The position numbers and the translations under genes are program-made. 64,000 nt of DNA from NCBI RefSeq assembly GCF_024586455.1, contig NC_065921.1:12679401-12743400 (forward strand), given 5' to 3'. This stretch comes from Bactrocera neohumeralis (taxonomy: Eukaryota > Arthropoda > Insecta > Diptera > Tephritidae). Shown here piece by piece: positions 1 to 12,160 of the stretch; positions within the stretch are counted from its first letter, which is position 1, and every line of letters starts with the position of its first letter. Under the pieces are notes generated by a model. That model saw only the letters and a list, made by a program, of their open reading frames with translations. It made no database searches and had not been told where the DNA came from.

Positions 1-30
1 ACCGGTCAAAGTGTCAATAAGGAATAATAT

Positions 31-228
31 TTGAGTGTAATGCGTCGTTTGCGCGAAGATATTTTTAAGTTAATTGAAGACATTAAACGTGAATTGCTAC
101 GCTCTTTGAAGGCTATTCTGGAAGTTGTCTTTAACAACTGTTTCGAGGACTGGATAAAAGGTCGGCACGAGTGTATTGGGGCCAAGAGGGATCACTTTCA
201 GGAAAAAGTTTCGATTTATACGATATAA
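31..228 (+). pseudogene. Mariner-type transposase, C-terminal fragment
   Basis: A 65-residue open frame ends in the pattern typical of mariner transposase C-termini: SLKAI, then CFEDWIKGRHECIG, then an acidic/aromatic tail. The same order (ELKAIPKSAY, CFEVWKNRWHKCI) occurs in the minus-strand relic at 24.3 kb, so the two are probably related. In an intact transposase this segment lies after the third catalytic Asp and is not catalytic. The catalytic core and DNA-binding domain are missing, either off the window edge or deleted. The ATG at 31 is just the first Met in the open stretch, not a real start. Identified by eye; moderate confidence for the superfamily, low for the subfamily. Confidence 0.6.
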
Positions 229-2799
229 GATTCTAATTTAGTCTAAGGATCCCGTTAATTTATGTACATATATGTATGTATATGTCAACTGCAGACTTCT
301 ATGTTCGCTCAAACTGTTCACACCACTTTATACGACTATGCATTTGGATGATGCAAATGATTTCATCGAGAAGGTAAATGCTGACATAACCTATTGAAGA
401 AAGATTCAATTATGTAGCAAGACAAGAACATAAGAACTGTCCTACGATTCTGCGAAATGTAAATTCAGATTCCAAAACGAAATCTTTAGTTAAGGGACCG
501 ATTCAGAGCGACTCGTAGAAATTCCCCAAAAGCAAAGGTGAAAAAATAAGCTTTGTTGCTGATATGGCCAAACTGAAGGTAATGTATAAATCGGCCCGAA
601 GATATTTTTTCAAAAATTCCTATAATTGTGCACCTCAGTAGTAGATAATAATTGTAAAAGATTGGCTGAAAAAAGAAAATGGAAACAGACTTTTTCATGT
701 ATTCAGATTTTATTCTTAAAATATGATGGGCCAGAATATTTAATCAAAAGAAATGGAAATTATGTGCCTTGTTAAATGAATAAAAAAAAGAAGGAAATAT
801 CGATGTAATTAGGTCCTATTCAAAAAAAAGAATATATTGTGGAATTAGCTAAAATTAATCTTTAGCTAATGATAGTCGAACTGACTATATTTGATTTGAA
901 AATTATCAAAAACAAGCTGCTTCTGTATATTTATGAATTTATATATTAATTTTAAGCTACCAATTAAGGATAATATTTAGTAACTTTCGGAAATTTACAG
1001 TAGAAATAGTAATAAATCCCTGTATTAAATGAGAAAACAATACTGTGTTAATTAACTCCACGTATTTTATGGGATTTATACATACAAAAACCGAAAATTT
1101 TTGCCACATATGCAGACATGAATGTGGACAAATGTCTGCATATACGAGTTAAATATGTATGCATGTACATACATACATATGCATATACATACATATGTAT
1201 ATCTACAAAAAGCTCCTAGCAAAAGCCATTTTTCAAGCAGGAAAAAATTCGTTGCATGTAGTGAATAAATCCTTTCGAAATCCATAGCATACAACACTCA
1301 ATAATACTAAATTTTTGAGCTGCTTGCAACAATATATTTCTCAACGCTTGAACAGAGTATGTACATATGTATGAATGTATGTTTTGTGAGCATACATTTG
1401 GCACATACACTCGTGTGTAATTTATGTTTATGGCAGGTAATTGAAAATGTGAGTAAAATTTTATAGTGAAAATGTCAAGAACAAGTTGCTGCCACTACTG
1501 CAGCAGAAGTAGTAAATTTGATCAAATACACACTCAAACATGCATCAAGCATAAATCTTAGTATGCCACAGCAACGCACATATATCTGTTATCAGCCAAT
1601 CATAATATTATATCACCAAGTCTCGTAGTTAATTTTATGCGCTACACCTGTATGTGTGTGGGCGCTCCATCAAATAGCACTTTCGTATACACACGCACTC
1701 AAGTATGTTTGTATGCAGGCAGTCACATAGCTGCTGCCACTGCACGTGCCCAGGAAACTCGCTTGACAGTTCCTCACGTACCAAGAATGCTTCAGGTAGG
1801 TATAAGTGTGTATGTGTGTGTGTATATATCCGTGTGTAGTATTTTAGTGGGAATCTGCCTAATAACGAAATTCATATGCAGCAGACAGAATGCGGAGCAT
1901 TTAAATAAACACTTTGTACGACACATTTTGTGGCACGTTATGGAGTTACAAAAACTAATGCCAACAATACCAGCACCATGGTGAAGGTGTTGCTTTAGCT
2001 AGGTTCGTGGCATATGAATGAGTATGAAGATTTGTATGCATGTGTGTGTTGGTGTGCGGTAAACTTATATCATGACAATGGCAATTTATTATATCACCGA
2101 GGCACGCGGCAGTTCCAACTACCGGCCAACCTGCCTTCGTAGGAGCTCCATGCTATATTTTAGTTCACATTTATATACACACACATACAAACATATAAAT
2201 GAGCGCTTTTAGTAAATGTGTAGTCAGTCAAGTCGTCAAACCACCCGCGGCGTTAATAATGTCAATTTGCTTGTCATTGCTTTTGTTAAATGTTGTTATT
2301 GTTATTGCTGCTGTCGCTGTCGGGTTGTCACTGTTGGTGCTGTCATTTCGTAATAGTTGGGTGTTATTGTTATTATTACTGTTATTTGTGCTCTTTGTGG
2401 TTTCTACTTACATGCATTAGTTTTGTTTATGTCTGCCCCTTTTTGTTGTTGTTGTGCCTAGCTGCTTTGTTTGCTCTATTTTGTAGTTGTTTAAGCACAG
2501 AAACGCCAACTTTAAATATTTAATAAGAAAAGTCATGTATTTGCTTACAGCGAAAAGAACAAGCCAAGTTTTCGTGGCATGCATTATGTGTGTGTGTGTG
2601 TATGTTGTATAATGAATTCCAAGGGTCTGACTACAGTGGGACAAATTTGAAACTGAGAAACTTTCATATCAGATTTTTGTTTCGCGCAAAGATTAAAAAA
2701 AAAGTTATTTAATTACAATAGAAAACGGAAATTTCATAGAAAAATTAAATCTTAGCTTGAATCCTTGTTTACTATAGCTATGACCCAGTGAAGCAAAAT
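229..2799. other. AT-rich non-coding stretch with microsatellites
   Basis: No recognisable gene. Interleaved TATG/CATA tracts lie at about 260-285 and 1150-1205, and (TG)n-type tracts at about 1800-1830 and 2587-2602. A GTT/ATT-rich, pyrimidine-skewed patch at 2280-2470 opens long leucine/valine-rich frames on the plus strand, which I read as composition and not coding. Confidence 0.5.
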
Positions 2800-3250
2800 T
2801 TTTTATATCCTAAACAGGGTATATGAATTTTAACATGAAGTTTGTACCACCCAGAGGTGAAATTCGGAGACCCAACAAAGTGTATATATAAATTATCAGC
2901 GTAATATACTATGTAAGTTCATATGGCCATGTCCATCTCCCTGTATATACGCAAACTAGTCCTTCAGTTTTGAGATATCGTCTGAAATTTCGCAAAGTCA
3001 TTTCCCCTTCAAGACTTCATTGTTCGGAGCCGCCGATATCATGCATATAGAAGAGATGCAAACTGAACGTTCAAAGTCATATCCTTGTCCTTGTGAGGAA
3101 AACCTTTTTATTTGATAAGACATTTTTACCGAATTATTATCCATAGCAACGCTACAATCTCCGAATAATGTTTTCAGATTGGACTACTAAAGCATATTAG
3201 CTGTCATAAAAACTGACCGATCAAAATTAAACTCTTTTACGAATATTTGT
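2800..3250 (+). repeat. Dispersed non-coding repeat family R1, copy A
   Basis: This is one of six related segments in the window (also near 33.7, 49.5, 51.0, 55.4 and 59.3/60.4 kb). Shared landmarks in order: an AACAGGGTATAT-like head, ATGTCC followed by CCCTGTATATACG, an ACTAGTCCTTCAG block, a CGATATC block, GCAACGCTACAATCTCCG, and a final block around AACTGACCGATCAAAAT. Landmarks are shared in order but the copies are diverged, as expected of an old, abundant, non-autonomous repeat. From memory it resembles a very abundant tephritid repeat. No coding capacity is visible and the ends are approximate. Confidence 0.6.
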
Positions 3251-3502
3251 TGTTTGTGAGGGGTACCACAGTTTCGGTGAAAGAAAAGGTTTAGAAAGAC
3301 AAAAAAATAATGTCAAATAATAGGGAGGTCCGAAAAATATTTCATTTGAACTTAATGATTTCAAAGCACATAATTGATTTACTGAGTAGAATATCCCCTT
3401 TGAGAACTGCAAGACGCTACATTACCAAAGAGAAATAAGATTAATTAACTGCCGAAATTGCTTAACAGTTTTGATATTTAGTACTCAATTTTTATTGCTT
3501 AA

Positions 3503-4178
3503 GGGGTTAAATGGGTTTACGAATTTCAAAAAGCGATTTTTATTGTCTTACTAAATTTTAAAACATCTCTAGAATATTGTCCTAAATTTTCAAGTTGGTC
3601 TGAGTAATAGTTTCAGAGATATAGGCTTGAGAACTTGTGCGCTCGGGGCTAGCTGGTCTAAGTGCGTTGTTTTTAAACACGTTTTTCTCGAAATTGAGTT
3701 TTTGAAGTCGGTTGCCAAGATTTCTCGGGAACTACTCAACCGATCTTCATAAAATTTTACACAGGTCTTGAGATACAATTCTTAAAGACTTGGACGAAAT
3801 TTTTTTTTCGATTACAACCATATGAAAAATCACTGAAATTTTAGTTTTTTTTTATAGAAATGTTTGTCAAAACTTTAATTTTCATTTATTTGCGTTTCAA
3901 AAGTTTTAAGTTACGGTTTAACTAAAACAATTTTCTTCTCACTTTAGATGATCCTGTAAGGAGTTATTCTGCCAACGCCGGCGCATATTTTTTTCGAGGG
4001 GTCTCCGGAAATGGCGTCGAAATGGCCGTGTTTAAATTGGTGGATTGTAAATTTTTACTTTTAAAGAGCACACATTTTTATTAAAAAGAAGAAATGATCA
4101 ATATTTGTTTTTGAATACTGATTTTTATCGTAAGCAGTAAATCGGTAAGTTAAAAAATTTTGTTCTTACAATTTTTAA
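3503..4178 (+). repeat. TTAA-flanked MITE-like repeat, copy 1
   Basis: Starts right after a TTAA (3499-3502) with GGGGTTAAATGGGTTT. It matches, in inverted orientation, the repeat at 31590-32221 along most of its length. Shared blocks are the TCTCGGGAACTACTCAACCG-like segment near 3735, GATGATCCTGTAAGGAGTT near 3947, and a TCCGGAAATGGCGTCG-like segment near 4004. Similarity is lost near 4172, so the right end seems rearranged. No transposase frame. Likely a DNA-transposon MITE with a TTAA target, as in piggyBac-type elements; the superfamily is an inference from TTAA and the G-rich terminus. Confidence 0.55.
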
Positions 4179-5386
4179 GCCGTTTTTGTCTAAAGCTACC
4201 TAGTGTACAAACTAGAATTACTATGCAGTAATATATGTAAGGGTAGAGATAGAAAATGAATATATCTACAGGCAGTGTCATATTTCTAGATCTCTTACCA
4301 GTTTATAGCGACTCATGAAGCCCATATGTATGGACAGCAGAGCTGTGAATTCTAATCAGGAAGGAAAACTATGTAAGGTTTGGAAATGCAGAATAAAATA
4401 AGTATGACTTTATACTGATGGTTGTTGCTAAACAAAACAGTAGTTTAGAGTAATGAAATCGGTATTATTATTAGAAATACTTAGGTATAAGAACAATTAC
4501 AAACACCAACAGATTCTCCAAGAAACACCTAATAAATAAGTACACCCCTAATGAGCACGTCACTTTACATTAATACCTGTACCTGTGTAGTTTCATGCGA
4601 CATTTTTTCCTTTCTATTAGCTTGCTTAGAGATATATGCAGATAATGTCACATAAATATATCTGTAAATATTTGTATGCATTTGACATGTCTACAACTGA
4701 CATATGTGACATTACAAGTGTCAGAAAATGAGGTTTACCCAAAAATTATTTGTTAAATTGTGTCTTTGACAGTTGCTTGAGCATTTAGTGTACATACAAA
4801 TTCTTACATATATGTTTAAGTAAATGTTGCTGCTGTATGTACATTCATACATAGTACATATGTGAATACCTACAGAGGTATAAATGTATGTAAAAAATGG
4901 CATTTGTGTAGCTTTGTTTGCCTTGTGTCCATTTTATGTGCATACGAAAGTGAGTAAGATTAAGTATTTCTATGAAAGTCCTCATTGTGACAATTGTACG
5001 GACTTATGTATATTTGCATGAATGTGTGTGCACGTAATTTGGCCTCTTCTTGACTAGCACTTGGCACATGCTACCTCTGACAATTTGTCAAAATTCAACA
5101 CTAATTGGACGTAAGAATTTATGGTCTGCATGAAAAGGAAAGTGACTGAAATATTTGCATGTCCATTTGAGATTTGTAAGGGATTAAGTAGCATGTGAAC
5201 AAACGAAGCGGTAAAAATAGAAATATTAATGTGAGTGAATATATGTATGTACGTTATGTCAGATATACCGACTAACCGTACAACTGCTGCTTTATTTACA
5301 TACACATGTACTTAGTTATAAGTATATACTTATATAATAATATCGGAAAATGGATATCCTTTGGTTCTTATAACTACTCATGCATT
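4179..5386. other. AT-rich non-coding stretch
   Basis: No gene seen. Scattered TATG/CATA tracts (about 4800-4890 and 5240-5260) and short, unrecognised frames only. Confidence 0.5.
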
Positions 5387-6229
5387 GGTGTTTTCCAAAG
5401 TAAACAGGACTTTTAGAATCCATCCCCCTGGTGGCGCCATCTATATGTCGACTAGTGCGTTAAAATCTGTTATCTTTATCGATTGTCCAGTGATTTCATG
5501 ACATTTCATTGATTGGAAGTGAAGTTATTGCATTTTAAGTGTCAGTATGTTTGTGTTATCGGTGCGAAAATAAGCTTCGAACAAAGAGTCAACATTAAAT
5601 TTTGTTTTAAAATTGGTAAAACTTTTACCGAAACGCTTCAATTGATGCGATGATTGCCTATCCCGTAGCAGAGTGCACGGGTGGTTTCAACGTTTTCAAA
5701 GTGTCAACATGTGGGCCAATCAAAATCCGTGATCAACGGAAATTCTATCGAAACTGTGCGTGAATCGTCAAAAATCAGCCGAAATCATATTGAAATTCAC
5801 GGAAATATTGAACACCAAAATCGATTTATCGCATTTTTACCCAAAATTAACCACAAATTGACTGACGACCAAAACATTGCGTATTCTCGACGCTTGTGAC
5901 CGATTATATGACCAAAAATCACATTTTAACCATTAACCTCTCCCCGTATTCACCTGATATGGCACCGTGCGAATTCTTCCTTTTCGGAAAAATGCATTTG
6001 CCCATGAAAGGAAAGCGTTATGCAGACGTAGAGGCCGTTCAAAAGGCTTGCACCGGCATACTGGAGGCCATACCGACCAAAGAGTTAAAACACTCATTCG
6101 ACGTGCTTTTGGACCGTGCAAAAAGCTGTATTGAAGCAGAAGGAGACTATTTTGAATAAAATAAATTGATTTTGTCGAAAAAGCCATTTGCTATGTTTTT
6201 TTTAAGTCCTGTCTACTTTGGAAGGCACC
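5387..6229 (+). mobile_element. Mariner deletion derivative with 26-bp TIRs
   Basis: Both ends are visible. The left TIR at 5387-5412 begins GGTGTTTTCCAAAG and the right TIR at 6204-6229 ends CTTTGGAAGGCACC; as reverse complements they differ at about three positions over 26 bp. The 843-bp element is about two thirds of a typical 1.3-kb mariner. It holds the two ends of a transposase gene joined by an internal deletion (see 5547-6159). The flanks show no clean TA duplication. It could not mobilise itself, but intact TIRs mean a related transposase could once have moved it. Confidence 0.85.
5547..6159 (+). pseudogene. Mariner transposase relic, internally deleted
   Basis: The N-terminal DNA-binding half is readable across frameshifts: FEQRVNIKFCFKIGK and TFTETLQLM from about 5578, then CLSRSRVHGWFQRFQ, then NGSIETVRES-type linker sequence. 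Near 5880-5900 the reading jumps directly to VTDYMTKNHILTINLSPYSPDMAPCEFF, the region of the third catalytic Asp (SPD). It then runs to an intact C-terminus ending EAEGDYFE and a TAA at 6157-6159. The segment with the first two catalytic Asp residues is absent. The last 87 codons (5896-6159) are still open, whereas the front half carries frameshifts and stops. Confidence 0.8.
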
Positions 6230-9191
6230 TTATATATAAGAAATTCATATATCCCTTGATAATTTTAACTTTGTTGATAATCTAACGGTTATATAAAGTT
6301 ACTGCTGTGGATTGAAATCACTCTCAATTAATTATCCGGTGTGGATATTACAACAATGGCGTCTACCGGATTATCTATGTATATAAGCAGAGTTAGATTA
6401 AGGCGAGACTGTGGCAGTCTCGGATCAGTCGGTATCAGTCGCGGTGGGATATTATACACAACTTTAACTTTTGAATGAAAGGATATACCAAGTTCATACT
6501 GATCCATTATTTCGCAGCATTTCTAATAGAAGGGAGAATGTTTCGAGCTGTGGTCACACCATATGTATTACTGTTATCCGTCATAACTCTTGTCGGAAAT
6601 TATCCATTTTTAATTTTTTTAATATTCACTTTTTTAGGTATGTCGTGTTTCCAATAAAGTTAATAAAGTTTTTTTGTCAATCCGGGTCAATTTTGATCAG
6701 ATAGTATAAGATAAAAATTAGAGTGGAATAGAAATTGTTGGAGCATTGCAACGGTATTTCTATAGCTTTGTTGGGAAATGAAGTTAACACTTCATTTAGG
6801 AGCATTCTTTTTCACTTCGAACTTGTTTAGTGAAAAGAACACATCATGAACGCAGACCTTTCCAGATGAAGAGGATAGAATTTGCTGGGAATCGTACATA
6901 TTTTAATATCACAGTACACACAGGCTGCTATAAATGTAGTTTTCTCTCTGTAGTCCTCAACTCGAAGAGATCTCGAAATACGTAGCCATTTCGATTTGTC
7001 TAAAAACCATTCAAATAATCATGTTTCTACCATATTTTCCAAGGGATTTTGATCATTAAAAAAATATAAATTATTTTTAAAGTCACGGTGCTTACCATTA
7101 TTTTCTCATGCCAAAACTAAAGTCACACATATGAACAATTTTCTAGAGAAATATTTTTTACTAGCCAAAATTGCCATTTACATTATAACAATGATCATAT
7201 CAATGAAGCCATCAAGTTAGATTACTTTTCGCTATCTTCTACTAAAAAATGTTTCCCAACAGCTGCATTTATCGTTGTTTAAAATCTCTATGGAAAATTT
7301 CACATTTTCTTTTCAACTGATGAATATTAATTTCCAATTAAAAAACAAATATCATCTGGCCATCAGCAAATATCCAATTGATATAGTTTTTGTTGTTGTT
7401 TTTTGTGCAATATTCAATTTCCATTGATGTTTTATCGGCGCTGTTAGTGTTTACCAACGACGCCACCAAGCAGCCAGCAGTTTAATCAGGATGACATGAC
7501 CAAGTGTAGCGAACGAGTACACAAACAAAACAACGGCAATAACGACAACGAGGATGGCATGACATTTAATTTTATGCAAACAATGCACACCACAACAGCA
7601 ACAGCAACAGCAACAGCGACACCCACCAGCATACAACAAACAGCCAACATGCAACAAAAAACAGCATAAAGTCAACGTAGCGTCAAAATAGCGATTTACT
7701 GATATGGCAACGCTAACAGACAACAACAAGTGAGAGAGGAACGAAAAAATAGAAAGTAGGAGGTGATTGCGGTGGAAGAAAATTTTTTGGATTATGTATG
7801 AGCGTGTGTGCAGTTGTGTGCATTAATGTATATGTAAACGATGGCAGACAAAAACAATAAGCGTCATAAAAGTCACAGCAATGTGGCAGAGCAAAAACAA
7901 CAAATGCGATTAATCGCTGATGTACAACGGTGTAGCAGTTGCAAGCGGAGTCGGGGCAACACAAACTATTTGCCGTTGCATAGTTGGCACGCAAGTGTCC
8001 TATTATCAGCGCCACTCTCTTGCCGCAAGCCGACGGGGCAGTAAACAGCCGGCAGCGCCGGAACTGCATGCGGCGGTATCGGTGATGGCAGCAATAACCG
8101 GTGAGCTGCTGCTGCTGCTGCTCGCTTCCAGCGACGATGAACAACAATAGCAGCTAGCATGATATTGTTGATGTTGCTGAAGTCAAAGTTGTAAGGACCA
8201 CGGACGCGCATGCCGCCAAAGGAGTATGCATTTACACAAGCGAACATGGTGGAACTTATGGTGTGACGGGTGTGTTGATGGCGCGGACAAGAACAATGAC
8301 GGTGACGACCCCATTGATAGCAAAAGTGTTTGCACTTTACACCATGACATGACTCTTCAAGCAGCCACACTTACCTGCTACATACTAGCCACTTGTACAA
8401 CATAATAGAGAGACGAGCGCACAACCGTTGTTAGAACAAACAACATGCTAACATAGTATGCCACGCCCCGCTGCGCAGGCATCCAACATGCTGCAGTAAA
8501 ATATTATGGAGTGTAGCCTTTAAGCGTGGAGCCACAACAGTGACGGGTTGCACGGTTCGAGAATGTGACGAAAGCAGGCCATAAGCCATGACATGTTAAA
8601 TGCCAAAGGGCGGGATAACTTGCGGAGTTGCGGGTGGAACGATGATGAGGTGAGTGCTGGGTTGGGTTACGAGGAAGAGTTGGTATCGCGTCGCGCAGAT
8701 GCTGTTTTGCGAAAGTTTCACATTGCCGCAGAGCAGAATGTGGCAAGGCTGAGATCTGAGCTATTCCGTTCAACCATTGCAACATGTTGCATAAGGTATA
8801 CAAGTTTTGTTTAAATAACGATTGTTTACATTTGTAATGTAAAAAATTGACAAAACAAATAGATTACTGAACGGACCTTTCTTAGTCTTTCTATCCCTGC
8901 AACAGACAATATTGCCGACATGTGAAATATCTTAAGTGGCTAGATTAGTCTAGAGTCGTAAAAAAAGCCAATTTGACAATTTGTTCTCCGAGGGAGAAAA
9001 GAAGAATCAAATCTTTCCATACTTTGACAAACCAGCCTTCGGGATCACATTTTTCTAAAAGGTCTCTACGCGTAATAATAATTCAAGATACATACTGAGC
9101 GAAGCTATGAGTATCATCATCGTCCGATTTGAAGAATGCAGTTTTGAAGAAAACGCATTTCAAGTTTTCAAAGACATACGGAGTCAGTGAC
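6230..9191. other. Non-coding stretch with a GC-richer CAG/CAA island
   Basis: 6300-6460 holds a TATATAAG at 6380-6387 followed by two TCAGTC words (6425 and 6435), reminiscent of an LTR promoter; this is weak. 7380-8800 is GC-richer, with CAACAG runs near 7590-7625 and a (CTG)5 run near 8105-8122. Frames of up to 144 codons here overlap one another on both strands, look compositional and match no family I know. Confidence 0.4.
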
Positions 9192-10059
9192 CTCAACTTT
9201 AAGAGCACTGCGACCAATTTATGGTAGTCATAATCGTCCTGTCTGATCAACAGATGAGCATCTAGTGAAAAAATTTGGATCCACAGTACAAAATATTCTC
9301 ATGCCAGTGAGACAAAGAAGTGCCCGTTGTGTCGAGAATATTGCTGACGTTAGCGCATCAATTGAGAAAGACCGAAATCAGTCTCTCACATGTCGCTCTC
9401 AAGCGTTGGGCATCTCTGTGACATCGTTGCAGAAAATTTTGCGAAAAGATCTTGGCTTAAGTCCTTACAAGATCAAATTGACGCAAGAACTGACCACCAG
9501 ATTCATAGTATGTTCTTGAAATGCGCTAAGAAAAAACTTGAAAATTATCCGGATTTTCAAGAAATCATCTTCAGCGGCGTAATGGGCGGTACTTTTTCCG
9601 TGAAGATCAAGACCGGCACGTTATTGTGAATGTGCATTGCTACCGCTCAATGATACCCGAATATTTTTGGCCCGAATTGGATGATATGGACTTGGACAAT
9701 TTGTGGATCCAACAGGACGGCGCCACAATCCACACAGCGAATTTCACAATCGACTTACTGAAAATCAACTTTGGAACATGTTATCTCACGAAATATCCCA
9801 GTCAATTGGCCGCCTCGGTCGCCGTTAGACTATTTCCTGTGGGGCTATGTTAAGTCCATGATCTAAGCCAATAAGCCAGCGACGATTGATGAACTTCGAA
9901 TCGTCACTGGCATGGTGGCATAGACCATGGACTTAAGAGTGAAATTGCTGCGGTATCGCCCGATTTGGCCTGAAAACCGTCGTAAATTGGGTTCAGCGTC
10001 TGGACTTCTGTAAGCGTGCCTATGGTGATCATGCAAAAGAAGTCCAGTTCCATATATAA
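9192..10059 (+). pseudogene. rosa-type (DD41D) mariner-like transposase relic
   Basis: Readable blocks in order: LRALRPIYGSHNRPV, the helix-turn-helix-side motif RQRSARCVENIA, RSQALGISVTSLQKILRKDL, YKIKLTQEL, then (out of frame) NYPDFQEIIFS. The reading then skips to DQDRHVIVNV, YRSMIPEYFWPELDDMDLDN and LWIQQDGAT, which carries the second catalytic Asp (GAC at 9716-9718). After a degraded third-Asp region it ends with NWVQRLDFCKRA, GDHAKEVQFHI and a TAA at 10057-10059. The internal loss removes the SDEAHF block with the first catalytic Asp. Several frameshifts are present. In this family the second and third Asp are about 41 residues apart, the defining mark of rosa-type elements (from memory). 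TIRs were not resolved. Confidence 0.75.
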
Positions 10060-11759
10060 TGGCATCGAATGTACTTTCACAGGTATAAAGAATTTCATTA
10101 ATATCCTAAACCGTTTTTGTTTTATATCAAAAAATTTTGTAGCGCTCTTATTGAAAAACCCATTATAACGTTTTTATGTATGTCTCTAAGGTGTTCTTTT
10201 ACTAAAACGTGTCGATTTTTTGAATGACTAATAGAGGTCCCTCTTAACGGAACTTAAACTCAGGTCCAGCTATGGAATAAGATTTTTATGACTAAAAGTG
10301 GATTAAGATTTTAAATAATATTATGACTGTTCGGAAACCCTTTCGGAGAAGGCATTAAAAAGAACATAAAAATAGAAAAGATAAACACAAAGGTTTGACG
10401 TTCATAGCACTCATGGTCGTCTTTGCAAGCGGTGATAATCGTTTAAATGTGCAAGAAGTCACAATGCTTTATATACAAACTCTTAGCAAAAAATAGCTTA
10501 ATAGCAAAAGTGTTTGACATCGGTTTTCGTATAGCCAAGTAATATATCACACTCTTTAAATTCTTAACATAAAAAAGGTGTATAAAGTATTCGGTTCCGG
10601 CCGATCTTAGTCCTTCACCACTTGTTTTTTGCTTGCTGGCGGCGAATACCACCAAGTCAGATGAGAACTGCGAGCACGATGTAAAAGAGTTGTTGCGCTG
10701 CTATGTTGTGAAGCACGGCAAGAACGCTTAGATTCATAGCTGCCATTAGCGTTTGTTGATAATTTATGCAAAAATTGTTTTTCTTGTTTTTATTTTCTGT
10801 ATGCCCGTAGCTTGCATTCATTTTTCACGTTGCCTGATTGCAAACGCATACATATGCATGTTTATATGTTTATACACTCACCGTAATATAGAGTTGTTTT
10901 GAGAAATATATTAAGTAATAGCAGCTAAGGAAATAGCTGGCTGTACAACAACAACCACAAGCAGCTAGCACCGCCAGCAAAGAGGCTAACTCAAAGTCTG
11001 CAGAGCCTCTGAGCCACCGAGCCTATGCGGCAATGCGCCTACCATAGCGATCCATGGCGCTTTTGCGGAGCGTCGGCACTCGAAAATGATGTGTATGAAT
11101 AAATTAGTGGGGACTTTATGAATTTATTAGTTAGTGTACACTACTCAGACAATGGCTGTAAGCGCCAGTGTAAGCGCAGCAAGACTGCAAGACCGAAGAC
11201 CAGCTTGTATACAACGTGCGGTGTGTCGAAGCAATGTCGGCAAAGCGCAAAGGCAGTGCAAAGCAGCCCCACAAGCCAATGTGGCCGCCTCAACAGCAGG
11301 ATTGTTTAAATTGGAGCACATCATGTGCTTCTTGTGGAGGCTTGTGCGGGACATCATATTGAATTTAAAGCAATGTGCACGCCCGTGTAATACATGGCGG
11401 ATATACTTTACTACAAAAGGGTGGATGCGGAGAAAATTAATTTAATGTTTGCTTCTGTTGACAAAGTTGTTGTTTAGAAGAGAGAAACGTTTACGAAGAT
11501 GCATTTCTCTGTTGAACCACCTGAAGTTTTTTCAAATGGTAGTTGCAACATTCTAAAAAAACTATTAAAGCGGCATCTATTTGCAAGGGTAGCAGTAAAT
11601 TTAAAAATTACTCTAAAGATATAAATACTGTAGTTAATTCGTGTGGGAAATGGACATGAAACGTTACTTCGCAGTTTTTGCTATCGCAGCCAGTGTAATG
11701 GTACAATTTGTTGCCATCATAGACTGAGCTTCACATAAAATCTTAGTTGTTTTATTTTT
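10060..11759. other. Non-coding stretch, GC-richer in the middle
   Basis: AT-rich to about 10.6 kb, then a GC-richer tract (about 10.63-11.45 kb) with CAA/CAG words and overlapping short frames on both strands. No recognisable gene or RNA. Confidence 0.4.
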
Positions 11760-11787
11760 AATGAATTCTTTCTCTTAAGAATTCATT
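11760..11787. other. Perfect 11-bp hairpin, 6-nt loop
   Basis: AATGAATTCTT (11760-11770) and its exact reverse complement AAGAATTCATT (11777-11787) flank the loop TCTCTT. There is no T-run or gene next to it, so this is a bare structural observation. Confidence 0.7.
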
Positions 11788-12160
11788 GGATATCATTATA
11801 TTTTGTCCAATCCCATGAAATCTCTCTATGTTCATCCGAGTTTTTCGCTTTTCTTCATTTCATAAACTGTGATCTAGTAGTGAATTCATACCTAAAAATT
11901 GTTCGTCTAATCTCATCCATTTTCATCCGAGTATACCTTGAATGATGATAAAATATCGAACTTTTATTAAGAGCAGGGTCTGTTACTATTTACTTGTTGA
12001 GGACGTCCCACTGTACTGTACCATCAAAACCGACGTTCTAACGACCCAATATTGCTTTGTTAGACTCATATTATACTCTCGGTTCATAAAAAGTCACCCG
12101 GTAGTTGCAAAAGAGAGCATCCGAGAATCATATTTGTTCTATTCTTTAATGTGAAAAAAA

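Noticed and set aside
1158..1202. Palindromic CATA/TATG tract as a regulatory dyad
   Set aside because: The same simple-repeat words occur dozens of times across the window; microsatellite.
7713..8370. Overlapping minus-strand frames of 144 and 134 codons
   Set aside because: Two different frames and plus-strand frames are all open over the same GC-richer bases; no conserved motif.
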